Shown here: piece after piece, positions 21,791 through 32,237 of the stretch
How the letters are laid out: each line of letters begins with the position of its first letter
Numbering within the stretch: position 1 is the first letter of the stretch
Origin: Forficula auricularia
Lineage: Eukaryota; Arthropoda; Insecta; Dermaptera; Forficulidae
Assembly (NCBI GenBank): GCA_024734495.1
Contig: JALMQS010000055.1
Coordinates: forward strand, 9,831,652 to 9,895,651
Length of the DNA: 64,000 bases
Direction of reading: 5' to 3'
Position numbers and translations under genes: made by a program
The notes under the pieces: model-generated
What the model saw: only the letters and a program-made list of their open reading frames with translations
The model's database searches: none
What the model was told of the DNA's origin: nothing

Positions 21791-21991
21791 ACACAGTGAG
21801 GGAATGATTTTTAGGGTATTTACTTTTAATATATATTTTTTATTTAATATAAAAAAAGATAAATATTTTTTATAATTTGGTACGCCTAGGGATGTAGTTT
21901 CATAAAAAATTCTTTGTTACGATAACTTAGAATCCCATTTCACACGAATCAACAAGGAAATCAATTTCGATTTTTTTTTGAGAATCAGCCA

Positions 21992-22784
21992 TTTATTTTT
22001 ACTTAGTTTTTTTTTCAAAAATTTTTTATTGGGGACATGTTCTTCTTTGTCTATAGGGGGTGCGGGGGAGGAAATTTCTGTGAATCCTAGTCGACGGCTT
22101 GCAGCTTGTTTAGTATAGAATGACTAGGGAAAGATTTCTTCTAGAATTAAAATTGTTTCCTTTCATTATAAATTGTGATTTCCTTTGTCGGAAATTGTAG
22201 GTTGTATTTGTGTATGTGTTTGTGTGTCTGTGTGTTGATTGAGCGAAATTAAAATAAAAATGCTTCTCAAAGGGTTGCCTGACTCTGATTTAAGAAATTC
22301 TAAAATTAACGTAATAAATATCTAATCAGCAAGGAATATGAAAGGAGAATAATTTCGAAAAATTAAAATATAAATTAAAGGTTTGGTAGCTATTGTTAGA
22401 ATAGAAGAGAGAGACTTTGTACAAAGTTTGACGTGCGAGCATGGCTGCGTGGGATCACATTGGATCCTTTCGATCATATTTATTTTGTTTAATACGATTT
22501 ATATAGAGAGGGTGGGAGAAAAATTATATTCAGGGTGGCGAGTATTAAATTTAGATAACAAGCCAGGCAGACTCCGTTGATGGAATTATTAAAAAAAAAG
22601 TTTTATTTTTCATTCTCATTTGCCCAACTTTTGTAACTTTATCTTACAGGATATATATTATACCTACATGTTTTCCAAGCAAAGGTCAATATTCCGAAAG
22701 GACATGGAATCGACTATTTAAAAAGCTTAGATATAGATTGTCCTTTTATATTAAATGGTTTTTCATATTAAGCCAATTTAATAT
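21992..22784. other. Unannotated stretch with a short Helitron-like scrap
   Basis: At about 22085-22115 the text GACGGCTTGCAGCTTGTTTA resembles a decayed Helitron terminus like that at 38034. The rest, including a GTGTGTTTGTGTGT patch near 22215, has no recognised gene. Confidence 0.35.
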
Positions 22785-22835
22785 AAAAGTTCCTGGAGCA
22801 CCAAGCGGAGCTCGGTAACTTTTTGCTTAAGGATA
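22780..22835 (-). repeat. Helitron-type terminal hairpin
   Basis: ACCAAGC GGA GCTCGGT forms a short stem, followed on the minus strand by GCTCCAGGAACTTTT. The homologous terminus at 24107-24150 has a perfect seven-pair stem (ACCGAGC GAT GCTCGGT) and ends CTTG followed by T. Confidence 0.5.
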
Positions 22836-22929
22836 TTCTTTCGCGATATTATTGCATTCCATTTTTGATGTTGTGACTATTAATGGCAACCTCTACTGAT
22901 AATGTGGAAGAATCGACTTAAAATCAAAA

Positions 22930-23155
22930 ATTAATTAAATTAATCTTTAAGAAATTCAAAGATGTTTTTATAAAGCGAAATTTAGAGAATACTTAGCCAG
23001 ACTACCGTTTTATAAGAACCTTTGAGGTCCAGCTGATTCTCCATCCTGAATCAGCTGGACCTCAAAGATTCTTATAAAACGGTAGTCTGGCTAAGTATTC
23101 TCTAAATTTCGCTTTATAAAAACATCTTTGAATTTCTTAAAGATTAATTTAATTA
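22930..23155. repeat. Near-perfect palindrome, arms about 105 bp
   Basis: The left arm includes GAAATTCAAAGATGTTTTTA and CTTTGAGGTCCAGCTGATT; the right arm is its complement starting AATCAGCTGGACCTCAAAG, with a spacer of about ten bases (CTCCATCCTG). Very few mismatches, so it is either young or kept similar. No ORF. Confidence 0.8.
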
Positions 23156-23269
23156 ATTTGATAATTTTCTATATTTGTATAAATATACTAGAAAAACAAA
23201 TTTACTTATAATTTGTTAAAAATTCCGTTGAGTGGATTTGCTCGCGAATTTACTCCGCGGAATTCTAAA

Positions 23270-23740
23270 TTAATTTAAAATCAAAAAGACTAAATTCTTT
23301 TTTAGTAAACAACTCAAGCTTGATCATTATTTTTTACTTAAAGTCAACATGAACTGCAAATAGCAATTGATATCTGATTAATAATAAAGGAATAAACATA
23401 TTAATATTTCAAATGAATTTGGATAAAGTTTAGCAACTATCCGTTGCAGTTTATTTATTTATAACTCGAGTTCTAATTGAGCTACAAACAAGTAGTAAAG
23501 CTGTTTTCTATTACGTCAATAAAATATTTTGATTTCAAATAATGCTGTTTAATATTTAATGGGACTCGAAAATAGGTCAAAATGGCCTTTTTCGTCGTTT
23601 TGACCGATAATATCTCGAAACTCTGACTTGTTGTAAAAAATCAGGAAATCGCATGATAATCAGCGTATAAAACTCTACTGCAATCCATTGTTACAAATTT
23701 TTGTTTAATTTTTGCGGAGTAGTGTAATTTTCTTGGTTAG
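23270..23740. repeat. Repeat R end fused to a fragment of the large foldback
   Basis: 23320-23460 is a copy of repeat R (GTCAACATGAACTGCAAAT onwards). From 23461 to about 23740 it matches an arm of the hairpin at 18202 (CCATTGTTACAAATTTTTGT, then GCGGAGTAGTGT at the end). Confidence 0.6.
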
Positions 23741-24106
23741 GAAGAGAGGGTGGGGGCTCAAAAAGATTTTTTGATTTTGATGACATTTCTTTAAAGACTT
23801 GCAAAAAAGGGATTTACATTATGAATATAAGTAGAAAATAATAATAATAATAATTCAAACATAGATTTGACATATTCTAATTTTCTCGGCTGGAATATAG
23901 ACCATTATTAAAATATAATAAATCGAAATTTCCATATGAGTAGTTTTCAATTTTAAAAAAAAAAAAGAAGATATATTAAAAATGTTTCTTTCTATTTCAT
24001 AAATAATAAAAAGAAAATTAACATAATCTAAAAAAGACATTATATAAAAACTCAAATGCATCATATGGTTGAATCAAAACAAAATATGTAAATGCTTGAT
24101 TAAATA
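23741..24106. other. Unannotated AT-rich stretch
   Basis: Contains an AATAATAATAAT run near 23838. No credible exon was found. Confidence 0.3.
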
Positions 24107-24150
24107 AACAAGTACCTGGAACACCGAGCGATGCTCGGTAATTTTTTGAT
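24107..24150 (-). repeat. Helitron-type terminal hairpin, CTTG end
   Basis: On the minus strand ACCGAGC ATC GCTCGGT is followed by GTTCCAGGTA, CTTG and T, i.e. a subterminal hairpin about ten bases before a CTTR end. The body to the right lacks a recognised start. Confidence 0.5.
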
Positions 24151-24355
24151 TCAGTTTAAAGCGATATATTAATATTATTTTTAATTTTAAATTCTGATAA
24201 AATGGTCGATTTTTAATCGCAGCCAAAATAAAATAAAATTGAAATAAAACTTAATTTATATTTTTACCAATGTTTACACCCGCTATGTCCATCATCAAGA
24301 CGTATCACTGGCCACAAAGTTTTATATGTAATTGTAATTAAAAATAATAATAATA

Positions 24356-25535
24356 GGTGAAGTAAAATGTTCTGAGCCCTTTTTCTCTTTATTTCGACGA
24401 TGAAATTAACATAGTTAGGATTTTCCGATTTAGATCAAATATGCGCCGTTTTGTTCAATAACGTTTCTCCATTTTGAAAGTAATTTCATAATTCCGCGAT
24501 TGAAGAAGTCCTCGTCCCTATTAGTAAAAAACTTGACAAGCTCATTTTCACAAGCCTTTCTTGAGGCCAGTTTTTTACCATCAAGAAAATTTTGTAAATG
24601 TTTGAAAAGGTGATCATCGCTTGGTGCCAGGTCTGGGCTATACGGCGGGTGCGATATAACCTCCCATCCAAGCTCTCGGAGCTTCTGGCGCGTCGTTAAA
24701 GATGTGTGCGACCTGGCGTAATCACGGTGGAAAACAACACCCTTCCTATTTCCCAATTCTGGCCGCTTCTCGTCGATCACCTCGTTGATTCCTCTCCAAT
24801 TCCACCAAACACTCAGTAAAACCTTCTTGGCCGTAAATCCGGGCTTGGCGATCGTTTGGGCGTTTACCGTGTTTTGACCACAATCTTTTTCTCCTGTTGT
24901 TCTCGTATGTGATCCATTTTTCATCGCCAGTCACCACCCGCTTTAAAAATGGGTCGATTTCGTTACTCTTTAGCAAAGAATCGCAGGCATCAATTCGGTC
25001 CAAAAGGTTTTTTTGTGTCAATTCGTGAGGCATCCTTATTACATCGAGCTTCTTCTTGAGACCAGCCTTATTCAAATGGTTCCAAACGGATTTCTGGCTA
25101 ATCTTTAGTTCCTGGGCAATGGAATAAGTGCTCGCATGCCGGTCTGACTGGACAATTTCGACGATTGGCCTACCAGAGCGTGTCTCGACGTCCATTTTAC
25201 CAGAACGGAATCGTTGGAACCACCACTTTTCTGTTGCATTCGATACTGTATTGGGCCCATAAACAGCACAAATTTTTTTGGCCGGCTGCCCCGCTTTTTC
25301 CCCTTGGTCTTAGTGGTACTGAAGAATGTATCGAATTTTTCTTTTTTTACCTCCATTTTGGAAAGCTGTAACACACAACTGGCTCACCAAACACAAAACT
25401 CTCAAATAACTTTTTTTAAAGCGTTATGTCACCTTTTAAATCGGAGTTTAGAATGACCAGATGCGACGCATTCATCGTGAGATATGCCTCAATAAAATCC
25501 ATCAAGCGGAAAGGCTCAGAACTTTTTACTTCACC
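24356..25535 (-). pseudogene. Mariner element, family 2, frameshifted transposase
   Basis: TIRs GGTGAAGTAAAATGTTCTGA and, inverted, ACTTTTTACTTCACC bound an element of about 1.18 kb. The minus strand reads, through three frames: KKICAVYGPNTVS-like text near 25260, DVETRSGRPIVEIV, SYSIAQELKISQKSV, RMPHEL, VTGDEKWITYENN (first Asp), KVLLSVWWNWRG, FHRDYARSHTSL (second Asp), SPDLAPSDDHLF (third Asp) and WRNVIEQNGAYLI. About 25 residues are missing after WWNWRG, and several frameshifts break the frame. DD34D spacing marks a true mariner. Confidence 0.88.
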
Positions 25536-26572
25536 CATTATTAATATACACCGAGGTTCTTCCGTTGACCCTTTTAAATCCTGAAGGAGGCACGAACCTT
25601 CGAATTGTCGGATTTTTTAAGAGAATTAAATTGATATTCTAATAAATTACTTTATAGAAAAATTACTTTAATTAATTAAATTTTTTTTATAAATTTTATT
25701 AAACCAATTACTTTATATTAATTAATGTATACATTGTATTTTTTGCTTCGATTCCGGAGATTACTTCTCCACCATCGAGTGTCCTTATTCATCTTTAGTC
25801 CTTGTTTTTAATAAGAGGAAAAATCTAATTAGATAAAAAAACCTCTTTTCCGATAATTATTTCAATTCCATTATTCCCCAATCAAGTCGATTGGTTTCCC
25901 ACCCTCAATCCATCCACTCCTCAATTAATTAAATTGGCAAATTCTAATAAATATAATAATATTTGTAATGATCTTTTTGTGGGATTTAAATTTGAAAAAT
26001 CAATAAATTATTAAAAGGCAATTGAATAAAAATTATACCATTTTAAAGAGACAACCAACTATGAGTAATTATTTCAATTAACAAAAAACCCATAAAAAAT
26101 AACTTGATGTGAACGTGACAGATCGAATTGTCAACCCAAAAACTCCCTAACCCATGAATTTTATACAAATAGTTAAAGCCGTTTCGAGAAACCGATTCTA
26201 TCTATATATATACAAGAATTGCTCGTTTAATATAATAAGATAAGATAAATAAAAACTAAAAATTATCGAGGGAAGCACCTGTCTTCCAGGTACTAGAAAC
26301 TAGTGAACCGAATGCGGCCTATTTGTTCCGCGCCTGTTTATTTATTCTAGTATTCGCTGAGAATTAGTATTAATTAAAAGCTAAAGCGGCAACAAGTCCA
26401 AGGTGGGGGACGAGGTCATCTTAGTCCCCCCCCCTTCCTCGTGAGGGTCATTCCAATGAACTTATCTCCCTCTATCTCAGAGCTCACATTATAACATATC
26501 GTTATTGCGTTTAGTTGAATATTCTAAATAATGAAATAACGATTCAATTGCATTGACTAATTTGATTTTCAG
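25536..26572. other. Upstream region of phosphatase copy B
   Basis: AT-rich. Near 26200 TCTATCTATATATATACAAG followed by AATTGCTCGTTTAA resembles a Helitron 5' end, and CTTCCAGGTACTAG at about 26285-26300 resembles an end motif. The promoter and first non-coding exon of copy B should lie here but could not be assigned. Confidence 0.35.
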
Positions 26573-26700
26573 CTGGTCATCTCCCAGGGAGAATCGAAAC
26601 AAAATGAAACTTTTAGCTTGGTTAATTTTCGTCTATCAATTTCTATCTACATTGGGCTATATCTCTTATCAGCCTCAACAAATTCATCTTTCTCTCGGAG
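26573..26700 (+). CDS. ACP7: Purple acid phosphatase copy B, exon 1 with signal peptide; donor mutated
   Basis: Acceptor TTTGATTTTCAG precedes 31 bases of 5' UTR; coding starts at ATG 26604: MKLLAWLIFVYQFLSTLG, a good signal peptide, then YISYQPQQIHLSLG. To continue into exon 2 in the conserved phase 1 the exon must end at 26700 (CTCGGAG), but the next bases are ATAAGT, not GTAAGT. No alternative GT gives an open frame: reading through hits a stop at 26758-26760, and the GT at 26705 creates a TAA on joining exon 2. So either the donor is lost by a G-to-A change (pseudogene or base error), or an unusual AT-AG intron is used. An upstream in-frame ATG at 26553 lies in the intron side of the acceptor and was not chosen. 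Confidence 0.82.
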
Positions 26701-26746
26701 ATAAGTGCAATTTTTTCTTCAACTCCTGCGAGTTTCTTCTTCAATT

Positions 26747-26982
26747 GCCGGATACTGACTGAGGGCTTGCTTCGCGAGGCCAGCCCTTTGAGGCAAATGC
26801 CTGGTCGTTCACTAAGTCCCTCGCCCAAGGCAAAAGTGCCCGTTGCCTCGTCTGAGGCTGCCTCGGCCCGATCCGTCGGTTTTTGTGAATGCTCAAAGGC
26901 GCCTCGGGTCGTTTCCTGCGTTCACTCAGGACGGCTCTGCGGCAAACGCCTCGCGAGGCTGCTCGCTCAGTCAGTATCCGGC
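26747..26982. mobile_element. GC-rich MITE in intron 1 of copy B
   Basis: Inverted ends GCCGGATACTGACTGAG and the complement ending CAGTCAGTATCCGGC enclose about 236 bp that are far GC-richer than the region, with several CCTCGCGAGG-like palindromic pieces inside. TIRs extend roughly 35 bases with mismatches. A reading frame exists on each strand but these mirror each other and look non-coding. Origin and superfamily unknown. Confidence 0.65.
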
Positions 26983-27510
26983 TATTGAAATGTTTCGCCT
27001 CCTGAACTTTCATCAAGGGTCAGAATCAGCAGTTTTCTAATAAATACGCAATATCAAAATCAAATTCTAAAATCTCAAACAAAGCCTTCCTACCGGACAG
27101 CTCTAGTATTTAAATTCACTTAGATAATTTTTCTCATTATATTTTAAAATGTTTGAAACAATTATTTATTTTCCTATTTGTGTGTATGTTATTCGGTGTT
27201 TTTTGTGTTCCGATATCCAAGTTAACAGAAAAACGAAAAGTCATAGAAAGTTTGTTCTGATGCCAAAATGTTTTTATTTATAATACAGAGAATTGATTAG
27301 ATTTTAGACTCTCTATCCTGAGAATTTCTGGTTCAAAAAGTCAAAAAATATATTTTTTCGAATGATTTTCACACGATGCCGTTGTTAAAACATGAATAAA
27401 AATAAAAAAACAGAAATTTTTCAAGAGTAATTCAAAGAGTGTATCTTATACATATATTATTTGCTTGAGGCCATAGTTTTAAAGGCTTTTTATCTTCATT
27501 TGCGACCTAA

Positions 27511-27647
27511 TATCGTGTACACCTACTTCTACTTTCACTTTCTAAGTAGAACACAATAGATGAAGGGGCATTATCTAATGAATTCCAAAATAATTCCACA
27601 TAATTCCAAAAACGTGTACACCTAATTCCAATCGCAGTTCACCCCTC
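27511..27647. mobile_element. MITE family P, decayed copy
   Basis: Shares GTGTACACCTACTTC, TCTAATGAATTCCAAAATAA and GCAGTTCACCCCTC with the intact copy at 39071-39224. The left TIR is lost. Confidence 0.6.
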
Positions 27648-28320
27648 GATTTATAATATATTATTTCTTTGATTTTTACTTTACCATACAGGGTATGGTC
27701 AAGTGTTGTAATCGTGCATGAAAAAGGTGTTTTTTTGCTTGGTTTTTTCGAAATATCTTAAAAACGGCTGAAATTAGTCGAAAACATTCGGTCTACAAAA
27801 GGGCCCTTTAAAGTGAACATCGAAAAAATTATATTTTTCGAGATAATTAATGGTTTATCAAAACCAAATTTTTGTGGACTCACTAGCTCAAAAACTAGTG
27901 TAAGTATCAAAACGAAATTTCACATGTAGTTTTGGTGCATTGAGAATAAGAGCTGATTATATTTTGGTTGGAATCGGACTCAAAATTAAGGGGTGAAGGA
28001 GGGTAAAATAAAAATTATAAGATTTTCAAACTAAAAAAAACCTTTAAAAATTAAATATACCATAAAATGAACCTATAATAAAAAAAGAGAGTTAGTTATT
28101 TTTCTGGGGGTCAAAATTGGGAGGGGCGTGGGATTCAAAAAATTAGAACTATCAAAATAAGTCTTAAAGCCTTTAATGGAAGACGAAATTTTCATTTGAT
28201 TAAATTAATCAGTCAGCTTATTTATTTTAAAACACCAGGTTTATAATTTATTAAAAATTATTATTCAAAATTGTAATTTATGACCAAGTTAATTACATTT
28301 AACTAATTATGTTTGATTAT

Positions 28321-28584
28321 GAGGGGTCTGGTTAGAGTGTCGGGTCGTTGACCTGAAGTACGCTGGTTCGAGACCGAGTCTCGGCGGGTATTTGCAGCCG
28401 CCGCCTCTTGGAAAGCAATGGCAACCTACCAAGAGTATAATTGCCTAGCAAACCTCTCCAAACTAGCCATTCGGAACCGGCGTTAAAAAGTAGGTCCCGT
28501 ACATCTGTGTAAAAACAACTAAACACACTCAGCACAGGTATATGTGGAGAGGCGCCGACCCTCGTTTCGGGTATGGCACACTAA
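28321..28584 (+). mobile_element. tRNA-derived SINE, copy 2
   Basis: A head with A-box-like TGGTTAGAGTGTCGG and B box GGTTCGAGACC, then a body ending CGTTTCGGGTATGGCA. It is the same family as 12080-12350, opposite strand. The acceptor stem is not tRNA-like, so it is not called as a tRNA gene. Confidence 0.75.
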
Positions 28585-29220
28585 GAAAAATTATGTTTAA
28601 ATAAATTTATTACTAGGGTGGATCTATAAAATTTACGGAGTGCGTACCATGTCTTGAAAAAGCTCCAATTTATTTCTTGAAACAGCTGATTTTTGTTTAT
28701 TCATGCTTTTCCCATGACAACACATGAAAATCTAATTAACTGTACGCCCTTATCGGTTAATTTAATGTAATTTTGTTTTGTGGTTATTTCTGTTTAAAAA
28801 TGTCAGAAGCCGAATGGCAAACTTGTTGCCTGTGTGTTTGGATGCCGATATTCACAATATCTCATGAATCAAAGTTCGTCTTGGCACCAACGGAAGAACT
28901 GATTAGATTTTGGGTTATCTATCATCTATTTAAACTTCATGTTTAAAAAAGCAGCAATGCAGAAAATCAGTAAACAACAAATCTTTATAACTGAAGCTAA
29001 CGAACTGAAAATTGCCACACACCATAAATAAACTGCCAAATTTCAGTTTTCTATCCCCACTGACAAAAAAGTACCAATTCTCCAAAATTTGCAATGAACG
29101 TTTTCAGTGATTACTGGATATGCTCTGGAGGCAGACAGGCTCAGATGCCTATTGTTGAATTCAAAATAAATTGAAACGTTCTGATGTGGACATCCACTTG
29201 ACTTTACCATACACTTATGG

Positions 29221-29530
29221 TTGAGTTTGGTACAAGGGCCTAGATTTTAATTTTTTGACCCCAAACCCAAACCCCCCCCTATTTTGGGCGGTTAGCTTTT
29301 GCATATTTAGTCTTCTGGTAGCCTACTGATTATCTTTATAAAATTTGGTTTAATTTGGTTCAAGGGCCTAGATTTTTCATTTTTTGACCCCCCAGCCCCC
29401 ATTTTTGGCGGTTTGTTTTTCCATTTTTAGTGTTCTGGGGGCCCACTGATCTTGTATACAAAATATGGTTGAGTTCGCTCAAATGGCCTAGATTTTTATT
29501 TTTGACACCCCCCCCCCCCCCTAATTTTTG
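29221..29530 (+). repeat. Tandem modules of about 110 bp in element G
   Basis: Units run GGTTGAGTTTGG, AAGGGCCTAGATTTT, TTTTTTGACCCC plus a variable C-run, ATTTTGGGCGGTTAG, TTTTGCAT and CCCACTGATTATG. They align block by block with the complement of the Helitron modules at 13806-14122. Confidence 0.7.
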
Positions 29531-29827
29531 CGTCAGAAAATAAATTTTTTCATTATTATAGGTTCATTTTATAGTATATTTCATTTTTCTTGATTTTTAG
29601 TTTGAAAATATTATAATTTTAATTTTTAACCCCCCCCCCCCTTTAATTTTGTGTCAATATCGACCAAAATCTAATCAGCTCTTAACCTCAATGCACCAAA
29701 ACTACGTGTGAAATTTGGTTTTGATATTCACACTAGTTTTTGAGCTAGCTCTTCTACAAAATTTAGTAACGCACAGACCAACATAGCTTTTAAGGAGTTA
29801 GGTGTTGGTTCTAGGTGAAATATTTTA

Positions 29828-29950
29828 ATATAATAATAAAACTTGAGCAAGATGCGAGGTAGGTTTCACAAAAAAAGAAATAACACAAAACTCAATTTTG
29901 TTTCATTTCTTTTTTGTGAAACCTACCTCGCATCTTGCTCAAGTTTTATT
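29828..29950. repeat. Short palindrome, arms about 50 bp
   Basis: AATAATAAAACTTGAGCAAG with GATGCGAGGTAGGTTTCAC returns inverted after a spacer of about 20 bases; only terminal mismatches seen. Confidence 0.75.
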
Positions 29951-30373
29951 ATTACACAGACTAACAGAATAACACACTAACAGACATTTTGATAAAACAG
30001 TTATTATCTCGAAAAATATAATTTTTTTGATGTTCACTTATTAGGGTTTTTTTTTTTGTAGACCGAAATGCCTTGGTTTCGCCCAATTTTTTTTAATCAA
30101 AATAGTTCAAGCCGTTTTTGAGATACTTCGAAAAAAAAGAAGCAAAAAAACCACTTTTTTCATGAACGATTACAATACTTGACCATATCCTGTATGGTAA
30201 AGTAAAAAGTAAAAAAATGGCTCATTGGGTTTAAAAATTTCTGATACCCAAAGAAAAATCATTTTTAACCATGTTTTATTTTTTTCATTCTGTGTATTTA
30301 TTTGGATTTCGACACCCACGATTACTATGAACTAAATAATTAATAAATTATGTTGATTAATGTCCATTATAAT

Positions 30374-30725
30374 TATTAGATTAAAAATTCACAGTTTATT
30401 GGACAAAGTTTTTTTTATTGAAGCTCTTCTTCAATTTTTGTACAACGTTTCGTCTCTCTCGAGACTTTTTCAAGTACTCAATTGGTTAGAACAACATTGG
30501 TTGAAATAAAGATAAAAATAACTTATATTGTTTTATGGTATCAATCTAGAAAGAAAAAATTCTACTATGTCTCAGTTATTTTTATCTTTATTTCAACCAA
30601 TGTTGTTCTAACCAATTGAGTACTTGAAAAAGTCTCGAGAGAGACGAAACGTTGTACAAAAATTGAAGAAGAGCTTCAATAAAAAAACTTGTCCAATAAA
30701 CTGTGAATTTTTAATCTAAATAATT
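30374..30725. repeat. Penelope-type palindromic element, arms about 135 bp
   Basis: Left arm begins ATTAGATTAAAAATTCACAG and includes GTACAACGTTTCGTCTCTCT; the right arm is the complement, with CTTGAAAAAGTCTCGAGAGA then GACGAAACGTTGTAC. Spacer about 60 bases. Ends resemble those of 5246-6470. Confidence 0.72.
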
Positions 30726-31408
30726 AATATCTCTTAGAATATGGGTGATTCTCAAAAAAAAAATTCGAAAAATGACTTTGATAATTTGATGGAAATATTT
30801 TTTAATTATTATGGAATTTCTTTTGTAAATTTGAGTTATAGTGGTCCCCAAATTTTTTGAGTTTAAAGGGGGGTGAGAGGGTCTCATATAGTTATGGGTT
30901 CAGAATAGTTCCAAAAAAAATATGTGATACCCGGAAAAAAATATGATAAATCGTGAGAGACAACATGGAACATAAACTTTGTTCTTTTACTGGTTTACTG
31001 GACCGTCGTTTAGAACAGTGGTTCTTAACCTTTTATTAGTCGCGGCCCCCTTAAAATCTGAAAGTATATTCGCGGCCCCCTTAAAATCCTAAAATATTTT
31101 CTCGGCCAGTACCCCCACCCCCTCCCCCCACCAATAGGCAACATACTTGTAATTACTCTTACAAAAAAACTCTCAAATGTAACAATAATTCATAAATGTT
31201 GTTGAATACACTCCACTAATTTGTCTATTCGCCCTTCAATTGCGTTATTTAAAGTTATTTGCATGCAAGAGTATTCGGAGTCGATTACATTGCTTCGTTT
31301 TAATATTGACTATTGTGGAAAAGCCCTTTTCGCACAGATATGTGGAATCAAAAGGCAATAAATGTTGTATGGCGATGGTGAACAGGTGTAGATATTCCTT
31401 CCGAACAT

Positions 31409-31606
31409 TTATCCAAACATTTTCTTGAAAAGTGAATTCAAACTTAAATCCTTTATCAATTCAATCAGAGTGTCATCGTAGGTTGGTGATAAATTGGTAT
31501 TATCCCAGTTATTATAGGGATCTCGAATCCACAATTTTCTGTTATCAATTTCATTATTTGGAAAATATTTGTCAAATTTTTCATTTATAATTTTTGGAGA
31601 TGACAT
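31409..31606 (-). pseudogene. hAT transposase fragment (ZBED5-like type)
   Basis: The minus strand reads MSSPKIINEKFDKYFPNNE, WIRDPYNN, NLSPTYDDTLIELIKD and SLNSLFKKMF. The order KYFP, W(I)RDPF, LI-L-D, LK-F is typical of the pre-dimerisation segment of hAT transposases of the ZBED5/FAM200 kind. About 65 codons remain; catalytic residues are absent. Confidence 0.65.
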
Positions 31607-31936
31607 TGAATTAAATAATTTGTATGTTCTTTAACAAATTCATAATTATTTGAGAATAATTTGGAAACATTTTGAAAACATTCTATTCTATTCTTTGAAT
31701 CCATGTAAGAAGTTTTATTTTCATTGCCCTTGGAAAAAAAATGTCTGTTGATTTCCTTGCATAGATAAAGCTCTATCAGATTGTGATTAATAACATATTT
31801 CTTGAAAAATATGTATATTTGCTATAGTATAAAAATTGTAAACCCAGAGTTATAAAAAGGGTTTACTTGTAATTTTGTCTATCTGTCTGTTTGGGTCAAA
31901 TTTACCTATGGGCTCAACGTTTTCAGTTAATTTAAC

Positions 31937-32237
31937 CGAGGGATGAACCGCGATTGGAATTAAGTGTACACTGTTTGTGGAATTATGTGGAATTTCATTC
32001 TGGTTAATTCCGCAAACGTTTCTCTATAAAAATAATTAAGACTATAAATTAGTTTTTTAGTTTTGTTAATTTGTTAATTTATTGTATAAAAATGTAAATT
32101 GTAACTGGGATAATTCCCGTATATCGAATAAAATAAAATAAATAATTATTTTGGAATTCATTAGATAATCTATTGTCTTCTACTTGAAAATGAAAGTGGA
32201 AGTAGGTGTACACCATATTAGGCCGCGGTTCACCCCC
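31937..32237. mobile_element. MITE family P nested in hAT
   Basis: GAGGGATGAACCGCGA at the left and CGCGGTTCACCCCCG at the right, with GTGTACAC blocks inside each end. It is longer than the 154-bp copy at 39071 because of about 150 extra internal bases. Confidence 0.65.

Larger units (their letters stand above)
18163..21991. mobile_element. TIR element E, copy 1 (3.8 kb, with nested insertions)
   Basis: Ends are TGGCTGATTCTCAAAAAAAA at the left and its complement at 21970-21991. The copy at 30743-33221 has the same ends and unique interior but lacks the 2.2-kb hairpin and the solo LTR of this one. A motif GTGAGGGAATGA is repeated about four times along the unique part (near 20600, 20759, 20948 and 21796). 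No transposase was recognised; superfamily unknown. Confidence 0.65.
27674..30209. mobile_element. TIR element G, copy 1
   Basis: About 70-bp inverted ends: ACTTTACCATACAGGGTATG, GTCAAG..., ATCGTGCATGAAAAAGG at the left and the complement ending GTATGGTAAAGT at the right. Another pair of blocks (CAAAAATTTGGT..., GTTTTTGAGCTAG) also mirrors. The interior has a SINE (28321-28584), three 110-bp modules (29221-29530) and a palindrome (29828-29950). Partial copies: 49800-50491 and 51400-52679 continuing at 55132. No transposase recognised. Confidence 0.6.

Noticed and set aside
22383..22580. 65-codon frame with internal hydrophobic stretch
   Set aside because: No recognised domain, no splice or promoter context; length is expected by chance in AT-rich DNA.
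28321..28400. Possible tRNA gene
   Set aside because: A and B boxes are present but there is no complementary acceptor stem, and the sequence continues into a SINE body shared with 12080-12350.
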